Positions 1 to 12,700 of a stretch of 64,000 nt of DNA are shown one piece after another. The number at the start of each line of letters is the position of its first letter. The stretch's first letter is position 1. The stretch spans positions 188,774,770-188,838,769 of the forward strand of contig OX465289.1 of assembly GCA_949987695.1 (NCBI GenBank), given 5' to 3'. The notes under the pieces were generated by a model. The model searched no databases, was not told the DNA's origin, and was given only the letters and a program-made list of their open reading frames with translations. Position numbers and translations under genes: made by a program. Origin of the DNA: Merzomyia westermanni. Lineage: Eukaryota; Arthropoda; Insecta; Diptera; Tephritidae.

Positions 1-187
1 TGGATAGCTGCAGCAATACCCTTTCCAAAAATGTATAGTTTTGCTGGTATATCTCAATTTAAAAAAATGCAAACTTTGATAGGTCTACAACGCTCCGTTT
101 AGCCGCAAATCGCGTTTAAAGAAAAGTTAACTTCAAATGGCCATAACTTTCACAGTTTTGCTCCGATTTTCATGGTTTATGTACCAT
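1..187 (+). repeat. Reference unit of the satellite (numbering 1-187)
   Basis: This first complete unit sets the numbering used throughout. Visible landmarks are a PstI site CTGCAG at 8-13 inside the palindrome GCTGCAGC, an A5 tract at 27-31, TTTAAA at 58-63 running into an A7 tract at 61-67, and a CpG-rich segment at 91-114 with five of the six CpGs. A second TTTAAA lies at 115-120, the 10-bp perfect palindrome AAGTTAACTT (HpaI core) at 124-133, and the palindrome ATGGCCAT at 137-144. The nonamer AGTTTTGCT occurs twice, at 37-45 and 154-162. This copy has the C150T variant (CTTTCACAG). The start base is arbitrary because the array is continuous and the window opens there. Confidence 0.97.
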
Positions 188-289
188 TGGATAGCTGCAG
201 CAATACCCTTTCCAAAAATGTATAGTTTTGCTGGTATATCTCAATTTAAAAAAATGCAAACTTTGATAGGTCTACAACGCTCCGTTTAG
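137..289 (+). other. Chance 50-codon open frame carried by each full unit (first example), not a gene
   Basis: An ATG at unit position 137 opens 50 codons that run across the unit boundary to a TAG at positions 100-102 of the next unit. Because 187 is not a multiple of three, each unit restarts its own copy, with 34 bases between a stop and the next ATG. The predicted peptide begins MAIT and is hydrophobic. Known array variants inside it fall in every codon position and mostly change the amino acid: G140C Ala to Pro, C150T Ser to Phe, T39G Ser to Arg, T86G Leu to Arg. Only C21G, A12G, T39C, T84C and C85T are silent. That is about what neutral drift gives. No promoter or splice context is visible. 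Confidence 0.35.
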
Positions 290-3200
290 CCGCAAATCGC
301 GTTTAAAGAAAAGTTAACTTCAAATGGCCATAACTTTCACAGCTTTGCTCCGATTTTCATGGTTTATGTACCATTGGATAGCTGCAGCAATACCCTTTCC
401 AAAAATGTATAGTTTTGCTGGTATATCTCAATTTAAAAAAATGCAAACTTTGATAGGTCTACAACGCTCCGTTTAGCCGCAAATCGCGTTTAAAGAAAAG
501 TTAACTTCAAATGGCCATAACTTTCACAGTTTTGCTCCGATTTTCATGGTTTATGTACCATTGGATAGCTGCAGCAATACCCTTTCCAAAAATGTATAGT
601 TTTGCTGGTATATCTCAATTTAAAAAAATGCAAACTTTGATAGGTCTACAACGCTCCGTTTAGCCGCAAATCGCGTTTAAAGAAAAGTTAACTTCAAATG
701 CCCATAACTTCCACAGTTTTGCTCCGATTTTCATGGTTTATGTACCATTGGATAGCTGCAGCAATACCCTTTCCAAAAATGTATAGGTTTGCTGGTATAT
801 CTCAATTTAAAAAAATGCAAACTTTGATAGGTCTACAACGCTCCGTTTAGCCGCAAATCGCGTTTAAAGAAAAGTTAACTTCAAATGCCCATAACTTCCA
901 CAGTTTTGCTCCGATTTTCATGGTTTATGTACCATTGGATAGCTGCAGCAATACCCTTTCCAAAAATGTATAGGTTTGCTGGTATATCTCAATTTAAAAA
1001 AATGCAAACTTTGATAGGTCTACAACGCTCCGTTTAGCCGCAAATCGCGTTTAAAGATAAGTTAACTTCAAATAGCCATAACTTCCACAGTTTTGCTCCG
1101 ATTTTCATGGTTTATGTACCATTGGATAGCTGCAGCAATACCCTTTCCAAAAATGTATAGTTTTGCTGGTATATCTCAATTTAAAAAAATGCAAACTTTG
1201 ATAGGTCTACAACGCTCCGTTTAGCCGGAAATCGCGTTTAAAGAAAAGTTAACTTCAAATGCCCATAACTTCCACAGTTTTGCTCCGATTTTCATGGTTT
1301 ATGTACCATTGGATAGCTGCAGCAATACCCTTTCCAAAAATGTATAGGTTTGCTGGTATATCTCAATTTAAAAAAATGCAAACTTTGATAGGTCTACAAC
1401 GCTCCGTTTAGCCGCAAATCGCGTTTAAAGAAAAGTTAACTTCAAACGGCCATAACTTCCACAGTTTTGCTCCGATTTTCATGGTTTATGTACCATTGGA
1501 TAGCTGCAGCAATACCCTTTCCAAAAATGTATAGGTTTGCTGGTATATCTCAATTTAAAAAAATGCAAACTTTGATAGGTCTACAACGCTCCGTTTAGCC
1601 GCAAATCGCGTTTAAAGAAAAGTTAACTTCAAATGGCCATAACTTCCACAGTTTTGCTCCGATTTTCATGGTTTATGTACCATTGGATAGCTGCAGCAAT
1701 ACCCTTTCCAAAAATGTATAGTTTTGCTGGTATATCTCAATTTAAAAAAATGCAAACTTTGATAGGTCTACAACGCTCCGTTTAGCCGCAAATCGCGTTT
1801 AAAGAAAAGTTAACTTCAAATGGCCATAACTTCCACAGTTTTGCTCCGATTTTCATGGTTTATGTACCATTGGATAGCTGCAGCAATACCCTTTCCAAAA
1901 ATGTATAGGTTTGCTGGTATATCTCAATTTAAAAAAATGCAAACTTTGATAGGTCTACAACGCTCCGTTTAGCCGCAAATCGCGTTTAAAGAAAAGTTAA
2001 CTTCAAATGGCCATAACTTCCACAGTTTTGCTCCGATTTTCATGGTTTATGTACCATTGGATAGCTGCAGCAATACCCTTTCCAAAAATGTATAGTTTTG
2101 CTGGTATATCTCAATTTAAAAAAATGCAAACTTTGATAGGTCTACAACGCTCCGTTTAGCCGCAAATCGCGTTTAAAGAAAAGTTAACTTCAAATGCCCA
2201 TAACTTCCACAGTTTTGCTCCGATTTTCATGGTTTATGTACCATTGGATAGCTGCAGCAATACCCTTTCCAAAAATGTATAGGTTTGCTGGTATATCTCA
2301 ATTTAAAAAAATGCAAACTTTGATAGGTCTACAACGCTCCGTTTAGCCGCAAATCGCGTTTAAAGAAAAGTTAACTTCAAACGGCCATAACTTCCACAGT
2401 TTTGCTCCGATTTTCATGGTTTATGTACCATTGGATAGCTGCAGCAATACCCTTTCCAAAAATGTATAGGTTTGCTGGTATATCTCAATTTAAAAAAATG
2501 CAAACTTTGATAGGTCTACAACGCTCTCCGTTTAGCCGCAAATCGCGTTTAAAGAAAAGTTAACTTCAAATGGCCATAACTTCCACAGTTTTGCTCCGAT
2601 TTTCATGGTTTATGTACCATTGGATAGCTGCAGCAATACCCTTTCCAAAAATGTATAGTTTTGCTGGTATATCTCAATTTAAAAAAATGCAAACTTTGAT
2701 AGGTCTACAACGCTCCGTTTTGCCGCAAATCGCGTTTAAAGAAAAGTTAACTTCAAATGGCCATAACTTCCACAGTTTTGCTCCGATTTTCATGGTTTAT
2801 GTACCATTGGATAGCTGCAGCAATACCCTTTCCAAAATGTATAGGTTTGCTGGTATATCTCAATTTAAAAAAATGCAAACTTTGATAGGTCTACAACGCT
2901 CCGTTTAGCCGCAAATCGCGTTTAAGAAAAGTTAACTTCAAATGGCCATAACTTCCACAGTTTTGCTCCGATTTTCATGGTTTATGTACCATTGGATAGC
3001 TGCAGCAATACCCTTTCCAAAAATGTATAGTTTTGCTGGTATATCTCAATTTAAAAAAATGCAAACTTTGATAGGTCTACAACGCTCCGTTTAGCCGCAA
3101 ATCGCGTTTAAAGAAAAGTTAACTTCAAATGGCCATAACTTCCACAGTTTTGCTCCGATTTTCATGGTTTATGTACCATTGGATAGCTGCAGCAATACCC

Positions 3201-3741
3201 TTTCCAAAAATGTATAGGTTTGCTGGTATATCTCAATTTAAAAAAATGCAAACTTTGATAGGTCTACAACGCTCCGTTTAGCCGCAAATCGCGTTTAAAG
3301 AAAAGTTAACTTCAAATGGCCATAACTTCCACAGTTTTGCTCCGATTTTCATGGTTTATGTACCATTGGATAGCTGCAGCAATACCCTTTCCAAAAATGT
3401 ATAGGTTTGCTGGTATATCTCAATTTAAAAAAATGCAAACTTTGATAGGTCTACAATGCTCCGTTTAGCCGCAAATCGCGTTTAAAAGAAAAGTTAACTT
3501 CAAATGCCCATAACTTCCACAGTTTTGCTCCGATTTTCATGGTTTATGTACCATTGGATAGCTGCAGCAATACCCTTTCCAAAAATGTATAGGTTTGCTG
3601 GTATATCTCAATTTAAAAAAATGCAAACTTTGATAGGTCTACAACGCTCCGTTTAGCCGCAAATCGCGTTTAAAGAAAAGTTAACTTCAAATGGCCATAA
3701 CTTCCACAGTTTTGCTCCGATTGTCATGGTTTATGTACCAT

Positions 3742-6700
3742 TGGATAGCTGCAGCAATACCCTTTCCAAAAATGTATAGTTTTGCTGGTATATCTCAATT
3801 TAAAAAAATGCAAACTTTGATAGGTCTACAACGCTCCGTTTAGCCGCAAATCGCGTTTAAAGAAAAGTTAACTTCAAATGGCCATAACTTCCACAGTTTT
3901 TGCTCCGATTTTCATGGTTTATGTACCATTGGATAGCTGCAGCAATACCCTTTCCAAAAATGTATAGTTTTGCTGGTATATCTCAATTTAAAAAAATGCA
4001 AACTTTGATAGGTCTACAACGCTCCGTTTAGCCGCAAATCGCGTTTAAAGAAAAGTTAACTTCAAATGGCCATAACTTCCACAGTTTTGCTCCGATTTTC
4101 ATGGTTTATGTACCATTGGATAGCTGCAGCAATACCCTTTCCAAAAATGTATAGTTTTGCTGGTATATCTCAATTTAAAAAAATGCAAACTTTGATAGGT
4201 CTACAACGCTCCGTTTAGCCGCAAATCGCGTTTAAAGAAAAGTTAACTTCAAATGGCCATAACTTCCACAGTTTTGCTCCGATTTTCATGGTTTATGTAC
4301 CATTGGATAGCTGCAGCAATACCCTTTCCAAAAATGTATAGTTTTGCTGGTATATCTCAATTTAAAAAAATGCAAACTTTGATAGGTCTACAACGCTCCG
4401 TTTAGCCGCAAATCGCGTTTAAAGAAAAGTTAACTTCAAATGGCCATAACTTTCACAGTTTTGCTCCGATTTTCATGGTTTATGTACCATTGGATAGCTG
4501 CAGCAATACCCTTTCCAAAAATGTATAGTTTTGCTGGTATATCTCAATTTAAAAAAATGCAAACTTTGATAGGTCTACAACGCTCCGTTTAGCCGCAAAT
4601 CGCGTTTAAAGAAAAGTTAACTTCAAATGGCCATAACTTTCACAGTTTTGCTCCGATTTTCATGGTTTATGTACCATTGGATAGCTGCAGCAATACCCTT
4701 TCCAAAAATGTATAGTTTTGCTGGTATATCTCAATTTAAAAAAATGCAAACTTTGATAGGTCTACAACGCTCCGTTTAGCCGCAAATCGCGTTTAAAGAA
4801 AAGTTAACTTCAAATGGCCATACTTTCACAGCTTTGCTCCGATTTTCATGGTTTATGTACCATTGGATAGCTGCAGCAATACCCTTTCCAAAAATGTATA
4901 GTTTTGCTGGTATATCTCAATTTAAAAAAATGCAAACTTTGATAGGTCTACAACGCTCCGTTTAGCCGCAAATCGCGTTTAAAGAAAAGTTAACTTCAAA
5001 TGGCCATAACTTTCACAGCTTTGCTCCGATTTTCATGGTTTATGTACCATTGGATAGCTGCAGCAATACCCTTTCCAAAAATGTATAGTTTTGCTGGTAT
5101 ATCTCAATTTAAAAAAATGCAAACTTTGATAGGTCTACAACGCTCCGTTTAGCCGCAAATCGCGTTTAAAGAAAAGTTAACTTCAAATGGCCATAACTTT
5201 CACAGCTTTGCTCCGATTTTCATGGTTTATGTACCATTGGATAGCTGCAGCAATACCCTTTCCAAAAATGTATAGTTTTGCTGGTATATCTCAATTTAAA
5301 AAAATGCAAACTTTGATAGGTCTACAACGCTCCGTTTAGCCGCAAATCGCGTTTAAAGAAAAGTTAACTTCAAATGGCCATAACTTTCACAGCTTTGCTC
5401 CGATTTTCATGGTTTATGTACCATTGGATAGCTGCAGCAATACCCTTTCCAAAAATGTATAGTTTTGCTGGTATATCTCAATTTAAAAAAATGCAAACTT
5501 TGATAGGTCTACAACGCTCCGTTTAGCCGCAAATCGCGTTTAAAGAAAAGTTAACTTCAAATGGCCATAACTTTCACAGTTTTGCTCCGATTTTCATGGT
5601 TTATGTACCATTGGATAGCTGCAGCAATACCCTTTCCAAAAATGTATAGTTTTGCTGGTATATCTCAATTTAAAAAAATGCAAACTTTGATAGGTCTACA
5701 ACGCTCCGTTTAGCCGCAAATCGCGTTTAAAGAAAAGTTAACTTCAAATGGCCATAACTTTCACAGCTTTGCTCCGATTTTCATGGTTTATGTACCATTG
5801 GATAGCTGCAGCAATACCCTTTCCAAAAATGTATAGTTTTGCTGGTATATCTCAATTTAAAAAAATGCAAACTTTGATAGGTCTACAACGCTCCGTTTAG
5901 CCGCAAATCGCGTTTAAAGAAAAGTTAACTTCAAATGCCCATAACTTCCACAGTTTTGCTCCGATTTTCATGGTTTATGTACCATTGGATAGCTGCAGCA
6001 ATACCCTTTCCAAAAATGTATAGTTTTGCTGGTATATCTCAATTTAAAAAAATGCAAACTTTGATAGGTCTACAACGCTCCGTTTAGCCGCAAATCGCGT
6101 TTAAAGAAAAGTTAACTTCAAATGCCCATAACTTCCACAGTTTTGCTCCGATTTTCATGGTTTATGTACCATTGGATAGCTGCAGCAATACCCTTTCCAA
6201 AAATGTATAGTTTTGCTGGTATATCTCAATTTAAAAAAATGCAAACTTTGATAGGTCTACAACGCTCCGTTTAGCCGCAAATCGCGTTTAAAGAAAAGTT
6301 AACTTCAAATGGCCATAACTTCCACAGTTTTGCTCCGATTTTCATGGTTTATGTACCATTGGATAGCTGCAGCAATACCCTTTCCAAAAATGTATAGTTT
6401 TGCTGGTATATCTCAATTTAAAAAAATGCAAACTTTGATAGGTCTACAACGCTCCGTTTAGCCGCAAATCGCGTTTAAAGAAAAGTTAACTTCAAATGGC
6501 CATAACTTCCACAGTTTTGCTCCGATTTTCATGGTTTATGTACCATTGGATAGCTGCAGCAATACCCTTTCCAAAAATGTATAGTTTTGCTGGTATATCT
6601 CAATTTAAAAAAATGCAAACTTTGATAGGTCTACAACGCTCCGTTTAGCCGCAAATCGCGTTTAAAGAAAAGTTAACTTCAAATGGCCATAACTTTCACA

Positions 6701-9700
6701 GTTTTGCTCCGATTTTCATGGTTTATGTACCATTGGATAGCTGCAGCAATACCCTTTCCAAAAATGTATAGTTTTGCTGGTATATCTCAATTTAAAAAAA
6801 TGCAAACTTTGATAGGTCTACAACGCTCCGTTTAGCCGCAAATCGCGTTTAAAGAAAAGTTAACTTCAAATGGCCATAACTTTCACAGCTTTGCTCCGAT
6901 TTTCATGGTTTATGTACCATTGGATAGCTGCAGCAATACCCTTTCCAAAAATGTATAGTTTTGCTGGTATATCTCAATTTAAAAAAATGCAAACTTTGAT
7001 AGGTCTACAACGCTCCGTTTAGCCGCAAATCGCGTTTAAAGAAAAGTTAACTTCAAATGGCCATAACTTTCACAGTTTTGCTCCGATTTTCATGGTTTAT
7101 GTACCATTGGATAGCTGCAGCAATACCCTTTCCAAAAATGTATAGTTTTGCTGGTATATCTCAATTTAAAAAAAATGCAAACTTTGATAGGTCTACAACG
7201 CTCCGTTTAGCCGCAAATCGCGTTTAAAGAAAAGTTAACTTCAAATGGCCATAACTTTCACAGTTTTGCTCCGATTTTCATGGTTTATGTACCATTGGAT
7301 AGCTGCAGCAATACCCTTTCCAAAAATGTATAGTTTTGCTGGTATATCTCAATTTAAAAAAATGCAATACTTTCACAGTTTTGCTCCGATTTTCATGGTT
7401 TATGTACCATTGGATAGCTGCAGCAATACCCTTTCCAAAAATGTATAGTTTTGCTGGTATATCTCAATTTAAAAAAATGCAAACTTTGATAGGTCTACAA
7501 CGCTCCGTTTAGCCGCAAATCGCGTTTAAAGAAAAGTTAACTTCAAATGGCCATAACTTTCACAGCTTTGCTCCGATTTTCATGGTTTATGTACCATTGG
7601 ATAGCTGCAGCAATACCCTTTCCAAAAATGTATAGTTTTGCTGGTATATCTCAATTTAAAAAAATGCAAACTTTGATAGGTCTACAACGCTCCGTTTAGC
7701 CGCAAATCGCGTTTAAAGAAAAGTTAACTTCAACTGGCCATAACTTTCACAGCTTTGCTCCGATTTTCATGGTTTATGTACCATTGGATAGCTGCAGCAA
7801 TACCCTTTCCAAAAATGTATAGTTTTGCTGGTATATCTCAATTTAAAAAAATGCAAACTTTGATAGGTCTACAACGCTCCGTTTAGCCGCAAATCGCGTT
7901 TAAAGAAAAGTTAACTTCAAATGGCCATAACTTTCACAGCTTTGCTCCGATTTTCATGGTTTATGTACCATTGGATAGCTGCAGCAATACCCTTTCCAAA
8001 AATGTATAGTTTTGCTGGTATATCTCAATTTAAAAAAAATGCAAACTTTGATAGGTCTACAACGCTCCGTTTAGCCGCAAATCGCGTTTAAAGAAAAGTT
8101 AACTTCAAATGGCCATAACTTTCACAGCTTTGCTCCGATTTTCATGGTTTATGTACCATTGGATAGCTGCAGCAATACCCTTTCCAAAAAATGTATAGTT
8201 TTGCTGGTATATCTCAATTTAAAAAAATGCAAACTTTGATAGGTCTACAACGCTCCGTTTAGCCGCAAATCGCGTTTAAAGAAAAGTTAACTTCAAATGG
8301 CCATAACTTTCACAGTTTTGCTCCGATTTTCATGGTTTATGTACCATTGGATAGCTGCAGCAATACCCTTTCCAAAAATGTATAGTTTTGCTGGTATATC
8401 TCAATTTAAAAAAATGCAAACTTTGATAGGTCTACAACGCTCCGTTTAGCCGCAAATCGCGTTTAAAGAAAAGTTAACTTCAAATGGCCATAACTTTCAC
8501 AGCTTTGCTCCGATTTTCATGGTTTATGTACCATTGGATAGCTGCAGCAATACCCTTTCCAAAAATGTATAGTTTTGCTGGTATATCTCAATTTAAAAAA
8601 ATGCAAACTTTGATAGGTCTACAACGCTCCGTTTAGCCGCAAATCGCGTTTAAAGAAAAGTTAACTTCAAATGCCCATAACTTCCACAGTTTTGCTCCGA
8701 TTTTCATGGTTTATGTACCATTGGATAGCTGCAGCAATACCCTTTCCAAAAATGTATAGTTTTGCTGGTATATCTCAATTTAAAAAAATGCAAACTTTGA
8801 TAGGTCTACAACGCTCCGTTTAGCCGCAAATCGCGTTTAAAGAAAAGTTAACTTCAAATGCCCATAACTTCCACAGTTTTGCTCCGATTTTCATGGTTTA
8901 TGTACCATTGGATAGCTGCAGCAATACCCTTTCCAAAAATGTATAGTTTTGCTGGTATATCTCAATTTAAAAAAATGCAAACTTTGATAGGTCTACAACG
9001 CTCCGTTTAGCCGCAAATCGCGTTTAAAGAAAAGTTAACTTCAAATGGCCATAACTTCCACAGTTTTGCTCCGATTTTCATGGTTTATGTACCATTGGAT
9101 AGCTGCAGCAATACCCTTTCCAAAAATGTATAGTTTTGCTGGTATATCTCAATTTAAAAAAATGCAAACTTTGATAGGTCTACAACGCTCCGTTTAGCCG
9201 CAAATCGCGTTTAAAGAAAAGTTAACTTCAAATGCCCATAACTTCCACAGTTTTGCTCCGATTTTCATGGTTTATGTACCATTGGATAGCTGCAGCAATA
9301 CCCTTTCCAAAAATGTATAGTTTTGCTGGTATATCTCAATTTAAAAAAATGCAAACTTTGATAGGTCTACAACGCTCCGTTTAGCCGCAAATCGCGTTTA
9401 AAGAAAAGTTAACTTCAAATGGCCATAACTTCCACAGTTTTGCTCCGATTTTCATGGTTTATGTACCATTGGATAGCTGCAGCAATACCCTTTCCAAAAA
9501 TGTATAGTTTTGCTGGTATATCTCAATTTAAAAAAATGCAAACTTTGATAGGTCTACAACGCTCCGTTTAGCCGGAAATCGCGTTTAAAGAAAAGTTAAC
9601 TTCAAATGGCCATAACTTCCACAGTTTTGCTCCGATTTTCATGGTTTATGTACCATTGGATAGCTGCAGCAATACCCTTTCCAAAAATGTATAGTTTTGC

Positions 9701-12700
9701 TGGTATATCTCAATTTAAAAAAATGCAAACTTTGATAGGTCTACAACGCTCCGTTTAGCCGCAAATCGCGTTTAAAGAAAAGTTAACTTCAAATGCCCAT
9801 AACTTCCACAGTTTTGCTCCGATTTTCATGGTTTATGTACCATTGGATAGCTGCAGCAATACCCTTTCCAAAAATGTATAGTTTTGCTGGTATATCACAA
9901 TTTAAAAAAATGCAAACTTTGATAGGTCTACAACGCTCCGTTTAGCCGCAAATCGCGTTTAAAGAAAAGTTAACTTCAAATGGCCATAACTTCCACAGTT
10001 TTGCTCCGATTTTCATGGTTTATGTACCATTGGATAGCTGCAGCAATACCCTTTCCAAAAATGTATAGTTTTGCTGGTATATCTCAATTTAAAAAAATGC
10101 AAACTTTGATAGGTCTACAACGCTCCGTTTAGCCGCAAATCGCGTTTAAAGAAAAGTTAACTTCAAATGGCCATAACTTCCACAGTTTTGCTCCGATTTT
10201 CATGGTTTATGTACCATTGGATAGCTGCAGCAATACCCTTTCCAAAAATGTATAGTTTTGCTGGTATATCTCAATTTAAAAAAATGCAAACTTTGATAGG
10301 TCTACAACGCTCCGTTTAGCCGCAAATCGCGTTTAAAGAAAAGTTAACTTCAAATGGCCATAACTTCCACAGTTTTGCTCCGATTTTCATGGTTATGTAC
10401 CATTGGATAGCTGCAGCAATACCCATTCCAAAAATGTATAGTTTTTGCTGGTATATCTCAATTTAAAAAAATGCAAACTTTGATAGGTCTACAACGCTCC
10501 GTTTAGCCGCAAATCGCGTTTAAAGAAAAGTTAACTTCAAATGCCCATAACTTCCACAGTTTTGCTCCGATTTTCATGGTTTATGTACCATTGGATAGCT
10601 GCAGCAATACCCTTTCCAAAAATGTATAGTTTTGCTGGTATATCTCAATTTAAAAAAATGCAAACTTTGATAGGTCTACAACGCTCCGTTTAGCCGCAAA
10701 TCGCGTTTAAAGAAAAGTTAACTTCAAATGCCCATAACTTCCACAGTTTTGCTCCGATTTTCATGGTTTATGTACCATTGGATAGCTGCAGCAATACCCT
10801 TTCCAAAAATGTATAGTTTTGCTGGTATATCTCAATTTAAAAAAATGCAAACTTTGATAGGTCTACAACGCTCCGTTTAGCCGCAAATCGCGTTTAAAGA
10901 AAAGTTAACTTCAAATGGCCATAACTTCCACAGTTTTGCTCCGATTTTCATGGTTTATGTACCATTGGATAGCTGCAGCAATACCCTTTCCAAAAATGTA
11001 TAGTTTTGCTGGTATATCTCAATTTAAAAAAATGCAAACTTTGATAGGTCTACAACGCTCCGTTTAGCCGCAAATCGCGTTTAAAGAAAAGTTAACTTCA
11101 AATGGCCATAACTTCCACAGTTTTGCTCCGATTTTCATGGTTTATGTACCATTGGATAGCTGCAGCAATACCCTTTCCAAAAATGTATAGTTTTGCTGGT
11201 ATATCACAATTTAAAAAAATGCAAACTTTGATAGGTCTACAACGCTCCGTTTAGCCGCAAATCGCGTTTAAAGAAAAGTTAACTTCAAATGGCCATAACT
11301 TCCACAGTTTTGCTCCGATTTTCATGGTTTATGTACCATTGGATAGCTGCAGCAATACCCTTTCCAAAAATGTATAGTTTTGCTGGTATATCTCAATTTA
11401 AAAAAATGCAAACTTTGATAGGTCTACAACGCTCCGTTTAGCCGCAAATCGCGTTTAAAGAAAAGTTAACTTCAAATGGCCATAACTTCCACAGTTTTGC
11501 TCCGATTTTCATGGTTTATGTACCATTGGATAGCTGCAGCAATACCCTTTCCAAAAATGTATAGTTTTGCTGGTATATCTCAATTTAAAAAAATGCAAAC
11601 TTTGATAGGTCTACAACGCTCCGTTTAGCCGCAAATCGCGTTTAAAGAAAAGTTAACTTCAAATGGCCATAACTTCCACAGTTTTGCTCCGATTTTCATG
11701 GTTTATGTACCATTGGATAGCTGCAGCAATACCCTTTCCAAAAATGTATAGTTTTGCTGGTATATCTCAATTTAAAAAAATGCAAACTTTGATAGGTCTA
11801 CAACGCTCCGTTTAGCCGCAAATCGCGTTTAAAGAAAAGTTAACTTCAAATGGCCATAACTTCCACAGTTTTGCTCCGATTTTCATGGTTTATGTACCAT
11901 TGGATAGCTGCAGCAATACCCTTTCCAAAAATGTATAGTTTTGCTGGTATATCTCAATTTAAAAAAATGCAAACTTTGATAGGTCTACAACGCTCCGTTT
12001 AGCCGCAAATCGCGTTTAAAGAAAAGTTAACTTCAAATGCCCATAACTTCCACAGTTTTGCTCCGATTTTCATGGTTTATGTACCATTGGATAGCTGCAG
12101 CAATACCCTTTCCAAAAATGTATAGTTTTGCTGGTATATCTCAATTTAAAAAAATGCAAACTTTGATAGGTCTACAACGCTCCGTTTAGCCGCAAATCGC
12201 GTTTAAAGAAAAGTTAACTTCAAATGGCCATAACTTCCACAGTTTTGCTCCGATTTTCATGGTTTATGTACCATTGGATAGCTGCAGCAATACCCTTTCC
12301 AAAAATGTATAGTTTTGCTGGTATATCTCAATTTAAAAAAATGCAAACTTTGATAGGTCTACAACGCTCCGTTTAGCCGCAAATCGCGTTTAAAGAAAAG
12401 TTAACTTCAAATGGCCATAACTTCCACAGTTTTGCTCCGATTTTCATGGTTTATGTACCATTGGATAGCTGCAGCAATACCCTTTCCAAAAATGTATAGT
12501 TTTGCTGGTATATCTCAATTTAAAAAAATGCAAACTTTGATAGGTCTACAACGCTCCGTTTAGCCGCAAATCGCGTTTAAAGAAAAGTTAACTTCAAATG
12601 GCCATAACTTTCACAGTTTTGCTCCGATTTTCATGGTTTATGTACCATTGGATAGCTGCAGCAATACCCTTTCCAAAAATGTATAGTTTTGCTGGTATAT

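Larger units (their letters stand above)
1..3741. repeat. Array segment A: T39G subfamily
   Basis: Eleven units here read TATAGGTTTG instead of TATAGTTTTG (T39G), between about 785 and 3591, interspersed with ordinary units. I see this variant nowhere else in the window. The first three units (to about 560) carry C150T. Small indels gather between 2521 and 3897: CT inserted in ACGCTCTCCG near 2524, one A lost near 2836 and near 2931, one A gained near 3485, one T gained near 3897. A TAG to TTG change at 2720-2722 removes the usual stop of the chance open frame. Confidence 0.9.

Noticed and set aside
27..170. Phased A-tract DNA bending
   Set aside because: The A/T tracts of the unit (27-31, 61-67, 122-125, 156-159, 167-170) are not regularly spaced at about 10-11 bp, apart from the last pair, so phasing is not supported by eye.
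2570..2908. 112-codon open frame on the + strand
   Set aside because: It is the satellite read through two units. It exists only because of a TAG to TTG change and a one-base deletion, and it repeats the same peptide twice with a frame-shifted stretch between.
7245..7448. 67-codon open frame
   Set aside because: Produced by the 72-bp deletion in the 115-bp unit, which fuses two satellite frames. No independent coding signal.
9895..11210. Seven-unit duplication from the two TATCACAA units
   Set aside because: The spacing is exactly seven units, but neighbouring units differ in G140C state, so only one variant supports it.
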